Shown here one piece after another: positions 28,562 through 37,786 of a stretch of DNA of 64,000 nucleotides. Made by a program: the position numbers and the translations under genes. Origin of the DNA: Paraburkholderia sabiae (GTDB taxonomy: Bacteria > Pseudomonadota > Gammaproteobacteria > Burkholderiales > Burkholderiaceae); assembly GCF_030412785.1 (NCBI RefSeq), contig NZ_CP125295.1, positions 4,154,001 through 4,218,000 on the forward strand, written 5' to 3'. Positions within the stretch are counted from its first letter, which is position 1. Each line of letters opens with the position of its first letter. Under the pieces are notes generated by a model. It did no database searches, was not told where the DNA came from, and saw only the letters and a program-made list of their open reading frames with translations.

Positions 28562-29131
28562 ATGCCGGACCACAATCAGACAGCGCCAGGAGAGCTTGAG
28601 GACGTGCGGCGGTTCATCAACACCTGGTCGATTCCAAATGACACCCGTGAAGCAACAGACGCACTGCCCGGATTGGCTCGCGCTCCCAAAGTCTGGCACA
28701 AGGAGTTTCCGCACCGCTCCCTATCGCGAGCCGACTCTCTGGCTCGGCTGCAACGGCTACGTGATGATTTGCGCAGTGCCTGCCAAGGAGAGGCGTCCAG
28801 TAGCGAGGCACTGAACGAATGGTTCAACAGCGCTGCGCTCGGCTTGAAAGTCCGATGGGTAGGCGGCGCTTTGCAGTTGGATATCAAAGCGTCAGAAGGG
28901 AGCTTTGTTGGGTATCTCGTGGCTATAGCGGCAAAGGCCATTGCCTCGGGAGAGTGGACACGCCTGAAGACCTGTCCTGATTGCCAATGGGCTTTCTACG
29001 ACCACACGCGCAATGGCAGCAAACGCTGGTGCGGTATGACAAAGGGCGGCCCAGACGGACGGGCGTGCGGCACCATTGCGAAAGTCACAGCATATCGCGC
29101 TCGTGAAGCAAGGAAGGACGGCGTTGCCTGA
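28562..29131 (+). CDS. CGNR zinc-finger family protein, probable regulator
   Basis: A 189-residue protein of the ABATE/CGNR kind. The N-terminal helical domain is followed by a C-terminal zinc finger: CPDC near residue 142, then WCGM, then CGTIAKVTAYRAREARK. The family name motif CGN is here CGT, and about eight extra residues lie between the third and fourth cysteine groups. CGNR proteins are thought to bind DNA or act as stress regulators. GGAGACGCG precedes the ATG at 28562. Divergent from an MFS transporter, suggesting a regulator/efflux pair. Confidence 0.82.
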   Translation: MPDHNQTAPGELEDVRRFINTWSIPNDTREATDALPGLARAPKVWHKEFPHRSLSRADSLARLQRLRDDLRSACQGEASSSEALNEWFNSAALGLKVRWVGGALQLDIKASEGSFVGYLVAIAAKAIASGEWTRLKTCPDCQWAFYDHTRNGSKRWCGMTKGGPDGRACGTIAKVTAYRAREARKDGVA

Positions 29132-29468
29132 CGTGACGCCTTCCGAGCGACGGGTATTACTCAGGCCTCGATTGGCGGCTAATTCTTATCCAGTTTGAAT
29201 GTCCGCTTCAGGGAAAGCTGACTGTCCATTGTGGGTCGGTTTGGTGCGTTCGCCGTCTGTCGGGGATTGCGAGGGCGACGAGTGGGTGCAGACGGCCAGT
29301 TTAGGCCATTCGCCGAAATCCGCTCAAGGTCGCCGCGACGGCCGGGTCGATCCAAAAAGCGGACACGTACTGGCTCAGTGAGACCTCCACGCGCTGGTTT
29401 GCGGAAAGGGCATTGACGGGAGGCCGAACCGTCGGCAGTCAAAGATTACTGCCCGGCCGCAGGGCCAA
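29132..29468. other. 337-base stretch without a supported gene
   Basis: Holds GTCCGCTTCAGGGAAAGC and GGCCATTCGCCGAAATCC-type segments that look like the dispersed intergenic sequences often seen in Burkholderia. I see no gene. Confidence 0.3.
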
Positions 29469-30473
29469 TCATGTCATGCGTCGCTGGCGTGACGCTGGAT
29501 TCACAATGTACCGGACTGCAAAGTTGGAGATCGACGGGAAGGGAAGCAAGCATAGGCTTGAGAGGAACAGCATTCCCAGTTTCTTCCTCAGGCTCCAGAA
29601 CGGATTAGCGACGACCGTATGCAGGTAATTGCCGGAATCGTTCAAAAGCCAGTGCCAACGGCTTTTGAACGGAGCACGGTAAATGCCCCTGCAGAATTGC
29701 GCTTTCTCGACAGCAAAATCGTGACAGGTCGGTGATAACACAACGCCAATCCGCTTTGCCGCAATCTGACGCAAAAGCGACCAGCGTTCAATGCACGCTT
29801 CCGATACGGTCTGATGGTCTTCAGAATTTGCGAAGCTTGCATCGCTACCGGTGCTTTGATGCACACGATAACCGCCTAGAACATAGGGGATTGTTGCAAC
29901 GCGACCTTGCAGCGCCACGCCGTAGATTGCATAGAAGTCTGCGCCATAACGATTTACATCCAACTCTGGCACGGGAAATATGCGCTGCAGCGCGCTAACC
30001 TGATACACGTGACCGGACGCTGGTGGAGAAGGATATAGCCAGCCGTCGGCGAGCAGCTCACCGCATGTCTCAGACGGTTCAGAATGCGGCACGTGTGTGC
30101 CTGTTGGCCGGCCGTCTCCGTTCAGAACATCGAGGCGAAACTGAACCTTTGCGTAACCAAGGTCCAGAAGTTCTACGGCTCGCGAGACGGCCGTTGGATA
30201 AAGAAGGTCATCCGCGTCGAGCATCACCGCGTACTCGGTCTCTAACTGGGATATCGCCAGGTTGTACGCAGACCCCTGGCCACCATTCTCTTTAAAAATA
30301 GGCCGGATTCGCGAGCCGTAGCTTTCGATGACTCTGCGGGAATCATCGGTACACCCGTCGTCGATAACCATCACCCGTACGAAGGGATAATCCTGCGCGA
30401 GCGCCGAGTCGATCGCCTTGCCAATGAACTGGGCGTAGTTGAAGTTGCAGATAACAACTGTCACGTGATTCAT
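29469..30473 (-). CDS. family 2 glycosyltransferase
   Basis: A 334-residue GT-A enzyme: the N-terminal nucleotide-binding strand TVVICNFNYAQFIGKAID, the DDGCTDDS motif, ENGGQGSAYN, and a DxD-type LDADDLL for metal and sugar nucleotide at about 100-106. A C-terminal hydrophobic stretch (LGMLFLSSLCLLPFP) may attach it to the membrane. It stands alone with no other cell-surface polysaccharide genes on its strand, so acceptor and donor cannot be named. The start MNHVTVVICN lacks a strong ribosome site. Confidence 0.88.
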   Translation of the reverse strand: MNHVTVVICNFNYAQFIGKAIDSALAQDYPFVRVMVIDDGCTDDSRRVIESYGSRIRPIFKENGGQGSAYNLAISQLETEYAVMLDADDLLYPTAVSRAVELLDLGYAKVQFRLDVLNGDGRPTGTHVPHSEPSETCGELLADGWLYPSPPASGHVYQVSALQRIFPVPELDVNRYGADFYAIYGVALQGRVATIPYVLGGYRVHQSTGSDASFANSEDHQTVSEACIERWSLLRQIAAKRIGVVLSPTCHDFAVEKAQFCRGIYRAPFKSRWHWLLNDSGNYLHTVVANPFWSLRKKLGMLFLSSLCLLPFPSISNFAVRYIVNPASRQRRMT

Positions 30474-30980
30474 GGCTTACGTGCCCAATTACGGGAAACA
30501 TCAAAACAAACCGCCGCACCGATCGGTCCGAAGGTAACGTGTCTCCTTCAGCCGGCGTTCTGTAGCCAGCTGCCATTTGGGCACACGCCGTGATTCGGCG
30601 CGCGCGGCAGTTCTTGTCTGCTCTGTCGTTATCGAACGGTACTCGCGGCTGTCCCTGGGTGACTCGTCGTTGGCACGATGTACTGTGCTTATGTCCCGAT
30701 AGAACGGGCAGGTTACAACCACCTATCCGTGCACTCGGGAGAATGGATACATCGCGTCTCCGTATCGAATGCTGGCAGACTTTCATTTCTCACGCCTGTT
30801 CGTCTCTTTTGTCCTCACCGGTGGAACCTTTGTCGCGATTGCCTCGTGACTCGCGGCGATGCCGCATTCTCAAAACGCCTCCGTTACGGACGGTGGCAGT
30901 TGATCATCGTCCCTCTATACATTTAGCAAGGGCACTACTTGCAAACCGCTAGAGGCGTCCTTGCGGACAGGGAGGGATTC
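30474..30980. other. 507-base divergent region, no supported gene
   Basis: Separates the divergent glycosyltransferase and GlxA-like regulator genes. Open frames here lack domain character. It must hold both promoters; I see no clear operator. Confidence 0.35.
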
Positions 30981-31895
30981 ATGGCTTGTGCGAACGATTC
31001 GCAGACAATCGATGCGGCGGCGGTGACGAAGGCCGCCACCGAGGAAAACGCGCGCCCTACGAGGAATATCGCCGTCGTCATGTTCGAAGGTTGCGAAGCT
31101 GCAGGCGTTGGGGCTTTTGCCGAGGTATTTGCGATCGCATGTCAACTCACGGAAAAATCATCCATGCGCTACCGATGGCGGCTGCACTTCCTGTCGCCGC
31201 TTGGCGGACTCGTCACTACACGAGCCTCATTTCGGGTGTTCACGCAAGCAGTGGACGCGACAATGTCTTGCAGCTATCACTTTGTTCTTGTCGCGGCCGG
31301 TAAAGAGCAAGGAAACGCCCTTCGCCGAAGCGGCCTTGCGGCGTGGATACAGCGGCTAAACAGGAATGCAACTCCTGTTCTCATGTTGGGGCAGCGAGCC
31401 GATTGCGAGAATAACGGCTTTCAGCCAATGACAGTCGATGCCGCAGTGGTCGTCGCGCTACGCTTGCTTGCGCGCGACGAAGCCAATGGTCTTGCATTAC
31501 GCGTCGCCAGCCATTTTGAGAATACCTTGCAGTGCGCGCAATTCGGTAGCGGAGACCTCGAACACGAGCGGCCAGATGTAAAGGCTCGAATCGCTGCGGA
31601 ATGGCTGGTGCGAAACAGCGCGGAGCGGCTCACGATAGATGCTGCCGCCGCATCCGTACAACTGAGCAGGCGCACGCTTTTGCGACACTTCCAGGATGAA
31701 TTTGGCATGACGCCAGCCGCGTACCTGTTGCACACACGTCTGAAGCGGGCCTGTCTCCTGCTGATCGATAGCGAACTGCCGGTCGACAAGATTGCTCGGC
31801 GGGTGGGTATGGTAAGCGGTGATCGCCTCGCCAAGGTATTTCGACGAAAGATGGGAGTTTCGCCAACTTGCTACCGCATGCTGAATGGTATTTAA
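30981..31895 (+). CDS. GlxA-like AraC family regulator (DJ-1/PfpI plus HTH)
   Basis: A 304-residue regulator. The N-terminal DJ-1/PfpI-like half starts RNIAVVMFEGCEAAGVGAFA. The C-terminal AraC double HTH reads IDAAAASVQLSRRTLLRHF and DKIARRVGMVSGDRLAKVF. The reactive Cys elbow of true amidotransferases is replaced by a LVAAGKEQG region, as usual in GlxA-type regulators. ATG at 30981 has GGGAGG 4 bases ahead. Its divergent neighbour is a glycosyltransferase, so control of surface carbohydrate genes is possible but unproven. Confidence 0.85.
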   Translation: MACANDSQTIDAAAVTKAATEENARPTRNIAVVMFEGCEAAGVGAFAEVFAIACQLTEKSSMRYRWRLHFLSPLGGLVTTRASFRVFTQAVDATMSCSYHFVLVAAGKEQGNALRRSGLAAWIQRLNRNATPVLMLGQRADCENNGFQPMTVDAAVVVALRLLARDEANGLALRVASHFENTLQCAQFGSGDLEHERPDVKARIAAEWLVRNSAERLTIDAAAASVQLSRRTLLRHFQDEFGMTPAAYLLHTRLKRACLLLIDSELPVDKIARRVGMVSGDRLAKVFRRKMGVSPTCYRMLNGI

Positions 31896-31956
31896 CAGGT
31901 GCCCGTCTTGTGGCACGAGCAGGTGCGGATCAGGTTATTGCATCGGCTGACCGGTC

Positions 31957-32223
31957 TCAACGTTTGCGGACATGCGCCTCTTCAATTGCGTGATCTTCAA
32001 CGGTCGCCCAGCTTTCGCAGGCCGACCAGAGATTGGGGGGAGAGCCTTCGGAATCGTTCTGACGGAACCGCGAACCGCAAACGACGCAGCGGTATTCAAG
32101 GTAATGGATCAGGGGGAGTTCAGCCGCGCCTCCAGCAGACGCATCGGCTCGCCGCAGTGACCCATGGGGTGCTACTGACGAGGGCATGCATGGCAAGGTT
32201 TCACATTCGAAGCACCGGGTCAT
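31957..32223 (-). CDS. small cysteine-rich (zinc-ribbon-like) hypothetical protein
   Basis: An 88-residue protein starting MTRCFECETLPCMPSS, with CxxC at 4-7 and a second CVVC pair around residues 45-48 (EYRCVVCGSRFRQN), plus a further Cys near SACESWA. Two CxxC pairs suggest one zinc ion. ATG at 32223 has GAGAGGA about 3 bases upstream. Convergent with the GlxA-like regulator. No named family recognised; the end DHAIEEAHVRKR is charged. Confidence 0.6.
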   Translation of the reverse strand: MTRCFECETLPCMPSSVAPHGSLRRADASAGGAAELPLIHYLEYRCVVCGSRFRQNDSEGSPPNLWSACESWATVEDHAIEEAHVRKR

Positions 32224-32848
32224 CGTCCTCTCCGCTGTCGCATTGACGTGAACGATGGGGAAGCGTAGCCGATGGCCACGGCAGACGGCAGCGGAAGAAA
32301 CCCCGTAATCGACGGGGAATGTCCGGATTCCTGGCATGGCGGGCGGGGATCGCTATGGAAGTTAACAGGAGCAGGATGGGCCTCAGTGCCGGCACTGCTT
32401 CGGCCACGCGAGTTCGAGTGCGGGCGCGGTCGATATGTTCGACGCTACGCTTTCGAGCCGCCCGCACGCAGCCTGGCGAACAAAGCGGTCAGGTTGTCCG
32501 AAGTATGATGCGTCGGCGGCGCGTCGATCGCTGCATGAGGATCGGGCTCACTGGCAGACTTTTCTTGCCGTTCCATCCCGCCGTTGCTACCTGAGCACGC
32601 TGCTGTCGCCGATGCCGGAGCGAACCGGCGCTGAGCGGCACTGTGCAGCGCGGGCACTGATGTCCGCAATGCATGTCTATGCGCGTGAGCGAATAGCACG
32701 GACCGACGTGCTGGAGCGCCATCGCCGTGGATTGCGCTGTTTCGCTCTCGCGGCTCTGATAACGGACTCGCAGCCGTGAGACGTATGGCGTGCAGTAGCG
32801 GCCAGTTGCTTGCAGCCGCCGCAACATCCGCGTCATGCTTGCTGTCAC
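32224..32848. other. 625-base stretch without a supported gene
   Basis: Open frames on both strands overlap heavily and are rich in Arg, His and Ala in the style of out-of-frame high-GC DNA. One minus-strand frame (32445-32852, starting MSDSKHDADVAAAASNW) cannot be excluded. No RNA gene or repeat seen. Confidence 0.3.
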
Positions 32849-33964
32849 TCATGATGTTTTTTTGCCGTGAGGAAAACGTCGTGGTACGTCAGTGGGCACC
32901 TTTTCCTGGAACTGGTGAGTGGCTCGCGCATGCGTGGCGCATTCCCGTGGCAGATACGATTGCGCTATTCCCGCCTCGACGGGACGCGCAAACCAGAAGC
33001 CCTGAACTTCGTCGCATCCGTTGTCGACCAGAAACTGCAGTTGTTCCGGCGTTTCGACGCCTTCTGCCACGACCCGCATCCCTAACGTCTTCCCCAAGGC
33101 AAGGACCGCTTCGACGATGACCTCGTCCGCATGCGAACGGCCGATCCCGCGCACGAACGACATGTCCAGCTTGAGCCGGTCGGCCATGAAGTTCCGGATA
33201 TAGGAGAGACTCGAGTAGCCGGAGCCGAAATTATCAATGGCGACCGAGACGCCGAGTTCCCGAAGCGCGCGCAACGTTCCGAGCGACCGCGGTCCCATCA
33301 TGACGCCCTCGGTGATTTCCAGTTCGAGATTGTGAGGGCGAACGCCAGTCCGCTTGATCGTTTCGGCGATGACGACGGGCAGGTCGGACTGTTCGAATTG
33401 CACGGGCGACACGTTCACGGAAACAACTATGTCCGGACAGGTCTGCGCCCAGATGGCCGTCTGCCGGCAAGCCGCTCCAAGCACGCGTTCACCGATGCTG
33501 ACGATCAGGCCCGTTTCTTCCGCAAGCGGGACGAACAACGAAGGGCTGACGTGGCCCTGCTCCGGGTCGTACCAGCGGACCAGGGCGTCGAATCCTGTCG
33601 TGCGTCCCGTTACGGGATTCACCCGCGGCTGGTAGACAACTGAGAACTCGTCGGCGCCAACGGCTCGCCGCAGTGCTTGCGCCATCAGTGCCCGCCTGTT
33701 GCTGTGTGATGCTATCTCCGCTTCAAACAACTGAAGGCTGTTGCGCCCGATTGCCTTTGCCCGATACATGGCCGCATCGGCATATGAAAGGAGGGCCTCG
33801 GGGTCGGTCGAGTGGTCGGGGTACACGGCGATTCCGACGCTGGCTTGCGGCACGACAAGCGTGTCGCGTACAGAGAAACCGAAGTTCAGTGCATCTTTCA
33901 TTGCGCTCGCGGCAGCCACCAGGCCGTCGACTTCGCCGCGCCCAGTCTCCCGCGGTGTGTCCAA
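32849..33964 (-). CDS. EAL-domain protein fragment (GGDEF part lost, EAL degenerate)
   Basis: A 371-codon frame covering the last part of a GGDEF domain (ASVGIAVYPDHS, then YADAAMYRAK, residues 41-70) and a complete-length EAL domain (about 95-345). Catalytic motifs are altered: the signature EAL is DAL at 126-128 and the loop DDFG is DNFG at 244-247. ELEITEG, LKLDMSF and AEGVETPEQ are kept. It is the surviving 3' part of a larger gene decayed upstream (33965-35096). The ATG at 33964 is probably not a natural start. If made, it may bind but hardly hydrolyse c-di-GMP. Confidence 0.75.
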   Translation of the reverse strand: MDTPRETGRGEVDGLVAAASAMKDALNFGFSVRDTLVVPQASVGIAVYPDHSTDPEALLSYADAAMYRAKAIGRNSLQLFEAEIASHSNRRALMAQALRRAVGADEFSVVYQPRVNPVTGRTTGFDALVRWYDPEQGHVSPSLFVPLAEETGLIVSIGERVLGAACRQTAIWAQTCPDIVVSVNVSPVQFEQSDLPVVIAETIKRTGVRPHNLELEITEGVMMGPRSLGTLRALRELGVSVAIDNFGSGYSSLSYIRNFMADRLKLDMSFVRGIGRSHADEVIVEAVLALGKTLGMRVVAEGVETPEQLQFLVDNGCDEVQGFWFARPVEAGIAQSYLPRECATHARATHQFQEKVPTDVPRRFPHGKKTS

Positions 33965-35096
33965 GCGAGTCGTTTATCTCCTTGAAGTTGTCGATGTCCA
34001 GAAAGACGAGAGCCAGTTTCGTGTTTTCATCGGCGGCACTCCTGAGCAGGTCGCCCTACCGAACCACCGGTTCTGTGGACGACACGACCGCGGACAGCCG
34101 CCGCGCCACTTCGCACAGCACGGCGGCGGTGCCGTCGGCGTGTTTGTGACGACGCACGCCTCCCAATCCGGCCGGTGTTGCCGGATGCGATGTAGTGTTG
34201 CAGGTCACGCCGGAAGTATTGTATATCCTCTGTAGGGCGGATCTGGTCGATCGATGTAGCCCGCAATTCGCGGCCGTACTGGCGTTGCGCAGCTGTGTTT
34301 GCGGTCAGGATCTCAAGCGAGTTGACGTCGAAGATCAGCATAGCGACGGGGTGCCGTTCGAAGTATTCCTTGAAGCGACGTTGCGCCTCGATTGCTGCGA
34401 TTGTCGATGGCAGCTTCGCAAGCGCTGCACGTTGACGCGTGAGCAACGCGAAGAGCAGCAGGACGCCTCCTGCCGAGGCGACCGCCAGAGAGATCTTTTG
34501 CCTGACCAGTTGGTCCTGCGACGCGAACTGCATGTCGGCAATTCGTGCACGTTGCTCGGCGCTCCAGTTGAGCCAAGAGAACCATGAGCGAGCCGAGCGT
34601 CCTGTTCGCCTGCTGCAGAAGTGCCGGTTCGATCGGTTTCACATCGGCATCCGCGAGCGCCCAGGTTTCTTGCGGCAATATCGAGCTGTTCGGGCCACGC
34701 GGCGCTCAACCGGCGCAACTCCTGAAGTTTCTCGCGCCCGCCGCGCATGGTGGCGAGACCTTCCGCAAGGCGATCGTATGTCTTTGCCGCCGCCGCTCGC
34801 GGCTGATGGGCCAACCCTTCGGGCCGTAGCTCGCGATGCCAGCGCCATCGAGGAAATCGGGGTTCGCAGCCACGTGAAGGGTCGTAAGCCTCTCGAGATC
34901 GGACGTCACGAAAAGGGCGCCACGAAGCCGCTGTTCTTCGGCTGTACGCGACAGCTTTGCGCTAATCGAGGCGCAGATTGCGAGCTTGATTTCCGGCCTG
35001 AGTTGGCGCGCGTTGACGCCGCGCTACAGCGCGCCGGGATGAACACGACCAGTGTGCTAGTTTGCCCCATCAAGAGTCGCGATGAAGATGACCAAT
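33965..35096 (-). pseudogene. decayed 5' part of a PilJ-like/PAS/GGDEF/EAL signalling gene
   Basis: Fragments of one protein are readable in order on the minus strand but in changing frames. They are a PilJ-like sensor start (EIKLAICASISAKLSRTAEE, then SDLERLTTLHVAANPDFLDG), the helical segment REKLQELRRLSAAWPEQLDI, a transmembrane segment (ISLAVASAGGVLLLFALL), a PAS domain (HPVAMLIFDVNSLEILTANT), and the start of GGDEF (LALVFLDIDNFKEINDSLGH). An extra C near 34660 and an extra base near 34582 shift the frame. Around 33960 a deletion joins the beginning and end of GGDEF so the GGDEF loop itself is gone. In-frame stops interrupt the first 50 codons. Confidence 0.8.
34379..34776. repeat. parent segment of rearranged duplication (B 34379-34583, A 34583-34776)
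   Basis: Lies inside the decayed signalling gene. Part A recurs in the same orientation at 38365-38557 and part B recurs inverted at 38558-38763. A differs from its copy by one substitution and one C insertion that I can see. Confidence 0.85.
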
Positions 35097-36113
35097 GAAA
35101 GAAGGAGGCCAGACGTCCCCGTCGCCCGGCCGTCCTTGAAGCGCGGTCTTAGGTGAAGCAGCGTCGACACCGTTGACCGCTTGCGATGCACGGTGAATTA
35201 AGCATCCCTCGTGCCGCCATTTGTGGACGACAGGCCAGTAAAAAAAAGCCAAGCGTCCTATAAGCGCCTGGCCTTCCAAACCGCCCTGAACGGCATCTGA
35301 CCACCGCTCAGAGGGTACTGCCATGCAATCGTGCCGCGACAAAAAGGCGGGTTGTACCGGAGTGTTGGCCGGCCTGCGGAAATGCGTCGCCGGCTCAGCG
35401 CAGCCAGAAACACCCCATGATGTGATGCTCACTCGCATGCGCTATGCCTGACATGCAAAACGGCTACGAGGCGCTAGTTTTTCTCTGACACAGTGGCGGA
35501 CGTCACCCGCGGGGCAAGGCTTGTCGAAAGAGAGACGGATGAGAGAGATGGTCTCTCCGCTTGCGTGACAACGGTCGGGAGGGCCGCCGGGAGCGCCTGG
35601 TTCCGGACCCCTAGTATCAGCGATACCCGATCGAACGAGCCATCTTGTCAGATTCATGATCCCATGCAACGAGCACGGTTTTTGACGCGGTGCGAAGTCA
35701 CCGGCAAGCGTGGAACGGGCAGGCCGGTCGGCGCGCGCTTGGCTTGCGGGGCGACGTCGGCGACTCCGCGCCTCTCAAGTCGTGCATCAGAGACATAATG
35801 GCGACGCTTGGCAGTCTGGACATTCTCGGGAATTGGCATGGCCACGGTCGTGCGGGGCGATGTGCCGCATCCCTTGGCACCGGGCCGGACAGCCGAAGGA
35901 ATTTCACGGTTCGCGCTGTCTAACGCGACTGGGCAAACGTGGAACATCGACGGTGGTTAGCCGGCGCACGCAACGTTGCGGCGTCGCATACATCGTTGCG
36001 GGCCATCACGCGAGACAGCAGCTCTTGCAGCGGTATGTCGAAATCAGCGACGGGAATGACGATTGCGGCAGCGCAACACGAAGTCTTGTCCACCAACCGT
36101 CGAGGAGTTGAAC
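35097..36113. other. about 1 kb without a supported gene
   Basis: The longest gap in the window. Open frames up to about 120 codons occur on both strands, but none has protein-like composition with a good ribosome site. No repeats, RNA genes or IS remnants recognised. Confidence 0.35.
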
Positions 36114-36617
36114 ATGTATCAGAGTGTCATTGCGTTGCCCGGTGCCATCCACAACAGAGCATCCGAACGCGCCGTATGGGTCGCTGCCGAAATGACCGAT
36201 CTTGCGGAGCTTTGCATCCGCACCGCCGAACGCATCGCGGAGCTCAATAATCGCGCAATACAAACGGCAATCGACGAGCAGCGCGTCGTCGCACTCGAGG
36301 CCGCCGCCGCCCGCTCGCCACTCGGCGCCTGGCGCCTGCAGACAAGCTACGCGCTCGCGGGAACTGCAAAGGTCGTTGCCTGGTGGCGGCATGTCAATGA
36401 GATCATGCTCGGAGCCGCGGCTGAAGCTGTCACCGCAGCAGAGAGCCGCGTAAACAGCAACTTCATGGCGTTGAGCAGCGCTCTAGACGAGACAGCGTCG
36501 GGTGTCGGCTCGACTGTATTGACAGGCGAGCCGGCTCACGCTGTGGGCGGCATGAAGAAGGCAGTACAGATAGTCGACACGCACGGCAAGGTCGTATCGC
36601 CGCCCCGTTCGCGGTGA
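36114..36617 (+). CDS. phasin-like protein
   Basis: A 167-residue, alanine-rich helical protein (MYQSVIALPGAIHNRASERAV) with amphipathic repeats such as AELCIRTAERIAELNNRAIQ and a W-rich middle (GTAKVVAWWRHVNEIM). This is the general layout of PHA-granule phasins, with similarity in order and composition to the phasin at 37787, although weaker. CGAGGAG lies 5-8 bases before the ATG at 36114. PHA surface binding is inferred from family character. A non-phasin coiled-coil protein is the alternative. Confidence 0.68.
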   Translation: MYQSVIALPGAIHNRASERAVWVAAEMTDLAELCIRTAERIAELNNRAIQTAIDEQRVVALEAAAARSPLGAWRLQTSYALAGTAKVVAWWRHVNEIMLGAAAEAVTAAESRVNSNFMALSSALDETASGVGSTVLTGEPAHAVGGMKKAVQIVDTHGKVVSPPRSR

Positions 36618-37024
36618 ATGGCGGACATCGCTCCGGCTGATACTCCGGATGAACAGCTCCGTCACGTTGAGTGATCCGCCGGGTTTTTCGCGTCGTGAGT
36701 CGAGCGCGTATCGTGCAATGCCTGGCTACGCGCCCCATGCGTAGCCATTAGCTCGACGTTAATTTGCAAAGCCATACCCGGTAGCGGCAAGGGCGCCCAT
36801 GACGAGTTGAAAATACGCTGCGACTCATTCGCAACGCACGGTGAACGAAGGGCAGTAAGACGCGCGCCGGATAGCGCGCCGACTGATCGGGGCGGGGCTC
36901 GGGCCCTGTATTACAGATGTGTCCGCCGACCTTCATTTACGTACACCCCGGCACATATAAACTTCGTCAAAATTGCTGGATACACTTCGTTGAGTGAATG
37001 ACAGGCGTGCTAAGGGTTGCAAAA
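36618..37024. other. 407-base stretch without a supported gene
   Basis: AT content rises just before the gene at 37025 (CACATATAAACTTCGTC near 36950), as expected for a promoter. Nothing else recognised. Confidence 0.35.
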
Positions 37025-37312
37025 ATGCCGCGTGGTAACGTTCAAAGCAAACGCCTTTCCTACAGGCAATGTGAGATCGATTTTCAACTCGAACTGTCGC
37101 GCGGTGCGTCCTGCATAGCAAGTTGTCAGACGGACGAGAGCTCGCGCGACGAGGTCGAAAAGACTGTGCTCTGCTTTCTTGAAACGCATGGTGCGAACCG
37201 GTTCGCGATGTTTCGCGATGTGCTAGCCGTCAAGCTGTCTGCGCGCGGTCGACGTGACGCGGCAGTGTATGTCGCTTCGTATCCGGTGCCCCCACATCAG
37301 GCGATGGTCTAG
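37025..37312 (+). CDS. small hypothetical protein, ELxRGAS family, copy 2
   Basis: A 95-residue basic protein. Residues about 17-35 (CEIDFQLELSRGASCIAS) match the core of the protein at 20029. The rest (VLCFLETHGANRFAMFRDVL, then RRDAAVYVASYPVPP) is only loosely similar, the ending PDALKIIASWQPFP in copy 1 being comparable. ATG 37025 is preferred; an ATG nine codons upstream is possible. Followed after 148 bases by the second SPHEF-family gene on the same strand and then by a phasin. Confidence 0.6.
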   Translation: MPRGNVQSKRLSYRQCEIDFQLELSRGASCIASCQTDESSRDEVEKTVLCFLETHGANRFAMFRDVLAVKLSARGRRDAAVYVASYPVPPHQAMV

Positions 37313-37460
37313 CGGCACGACAACGCGATTCATGACGTCCCTCCCTGGTCCGACCTACAAGTTCGCAGTCGCCATGCAAGGAAGGTAAACAGGCTCGCCC
37401 GGATGTCACGGTACGTTAATTATCGCGGCAAATATAAATCGATACTTTCGGAGACAAGAG

Positions 37461-37658
37461 ATGCTGAGCCCTCACGAGTTCGCCACCCTGATGCTGGTCA
37501 AGTCTGCGCCGGATCAGATCGATCTGGATCGAGCCGAGCTCGACAAACTACTCGAGCGGCAACTTATTGCGCTGGAAGAAATCGGCTCAGGCGTGCGACG
37601 CCCTCGCTTGACGCTCGACGGCGATTCGCTGCTTCGGGTGATCGCAGGAAAACATTGA
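37461..37658 (+). CDS. small SPHEF-family hypothetical protein, copy 2
   Basis: A 65-residue paralogue of the protein at 19137-19334: MLSPHEFATLMLVKSAPDQI against MLSPHEFATLMLVAAAPEQI at the start, and the same LTxDGDSxLxxxAxKH ending. Equal length and mostly conservative changes show selection on the protein. GGAGACAAGAG precedes the ATG. It lies in tandem with the ELxRGAS copy 2 and 128 bases before the phasin, so it may be part of a PHA or stress operon. No domain recognised. Confidence 0.75.
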   Translation: MLSPHEFATLMLVKSAPDQIDLDRAELDKLLERQLIALEEIGSGVRRPRLTLDGDSLLRVIAGKH

Positions 37659-37786
37659 TCTGGTTTTAACGTTCGCCGAATTTCTTACCTTCGATGCCAC
37701 GTATCGCAGGCGCGTCAATGCGGTCAGACGCTTGACGCCGTGCGCCGACGGGACGCGCGCTGGACCAACCAGCAAGGAGATTCATC

